NCBI GenBank assembly: GCA_949752735.1
Contig: OX457036.1
Location: 81,285,005-81,349,004 of the forward strand
From: Lumbricus terrestris
Lineage: Eukaryota > Annelida > Clitellata > Crassiclitellata > Lumbricidae
DNA length: 64,000 nucleotides
Reading direction: 5' to 3'
Shown here: piece by piece, positions 63,505 through 64,000 of the stretch
Layout of the letters: each line of letters opens with the position of its first letter
Numbering within the stretch: the first letter of the stretch is position 1
Notes under the pieces: generated by a model
The model's database searches: none
Told to the model about the DNA's origin: nothing
The model's input: the letters and a program-made list of their open reading frames with translations, nothing else
Position numbers and translations under genes: made by a program

Positions 63505-64000
63505 CATACATACAAACGTGCATACAAACTAACCTACATACGTATACATGCATGTAGACATACATACATGCATGTATGCATATATACACATGCAGAAGTG
63601 ACGATGACAGACTGCTTTATAACCGACGCACCTGAAATTTCATGTCCATAATTTATAGTCGTTGGCAGCCTTGATTTCGGACAACCGCCAACATAACAGT
63701 CGCCCTCCCAAGAGGCAGATTTGTCCAGACACCTCGCCGTTAAAGCAGCGGTAGACAGATACAATGTCATGTATACGTCTAAACCCAATGAAAACAGAGA
63801 CACTCATGTATTGCGGGTACAACTGTCTGGCCAACACTATCTCAGGTAGTCTAGCCTGTACACTATAAATTATAGAATAGATCACTGGTCATGTTGATAT
63901 GCCAATCCGCTGTCAATAACTGTGAAAAACATTCATACATACAAAGTCATATATATACATATACACATTGTCATACATACAATACATGTATACATGCATA
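63505..64000. other. Window end: degenerate TACA/TGCA repeats and unassigned sequence
   Basis: ATACATGCATG-type repeats at 63505-63600 and 63930-64000; nothing coding between. Confidence 0.5.

Overview
The window is nuclear DNA of an invertebrate animal. The evidence is spliced exons with canonical GT/AG borders, long introns, several LINE clades, tRNA-derived SINEs, hAT/mariner/Harbinger-like DNA transposons, LTR-type elements and long (TACA)n tracts. The species cannot be fixed from the sequence; a marine invertebrate with a repeat-rich genome is the best guess.

The one gene I can establish is a complete class 3 cyclic-nucleotide phosphodiesterase (PDE3A/PDE3B orthologue) on the + strand. 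I resolve 12 coding exons between 1599 and 42794. Phases agree at all 11 junctions and give a predicted protein of about 984 residues. Exon 1 carries the N-terminal membrane domain and ends at a conserved RRxS phosphosite. Exons 2-4 carry the regulatory linker, including a block almost identical to vertebrate PDE3. Exons 5-12 carry the HD-type catalytic domain with the PDE3-specific insertion. The introns (0.4 to 18.9 kb) are full of mobile DNA.

Region by region: 1-460, LINE 3' end with a (TTAC)n tail. 461-1598, PDE3 upstream region. 1599-21689, exons 1-2 and a giant first intron with LINE fragments, a hAT element with a duplicated end, TIR elements, a reverse-transcriptase LINE on the minus strand, a 31-bp minisatellite and a SINE. 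21690-28951, exons 3-5. 28952-35906, intron 5, holding a MITE nested in a hAT element and a 2.98-kb palindromic foldback element. 35907-42794, exons 6-12. 42795-56000, no convincing gene: three hAT MITEs, SINEs and microsatellites. 56045-57451, a degraded mariner element with long terminal inverted repeats. 57500-58130, weak exon-like ORFs. 58300-64000, a (TACA)n-rich district with three TG...CA-bounded LTR-like elements, one carrying a 1.2-kb TGTTCC minisatellite directly upstream of a TATA box, and a GC-rich minus-strand ORF.

The PDE3 product is expected to hydrolyse cAMP (and cGMP) at internal membranes under kinase control. Nothing else in the window is visibly linked to that pathway.
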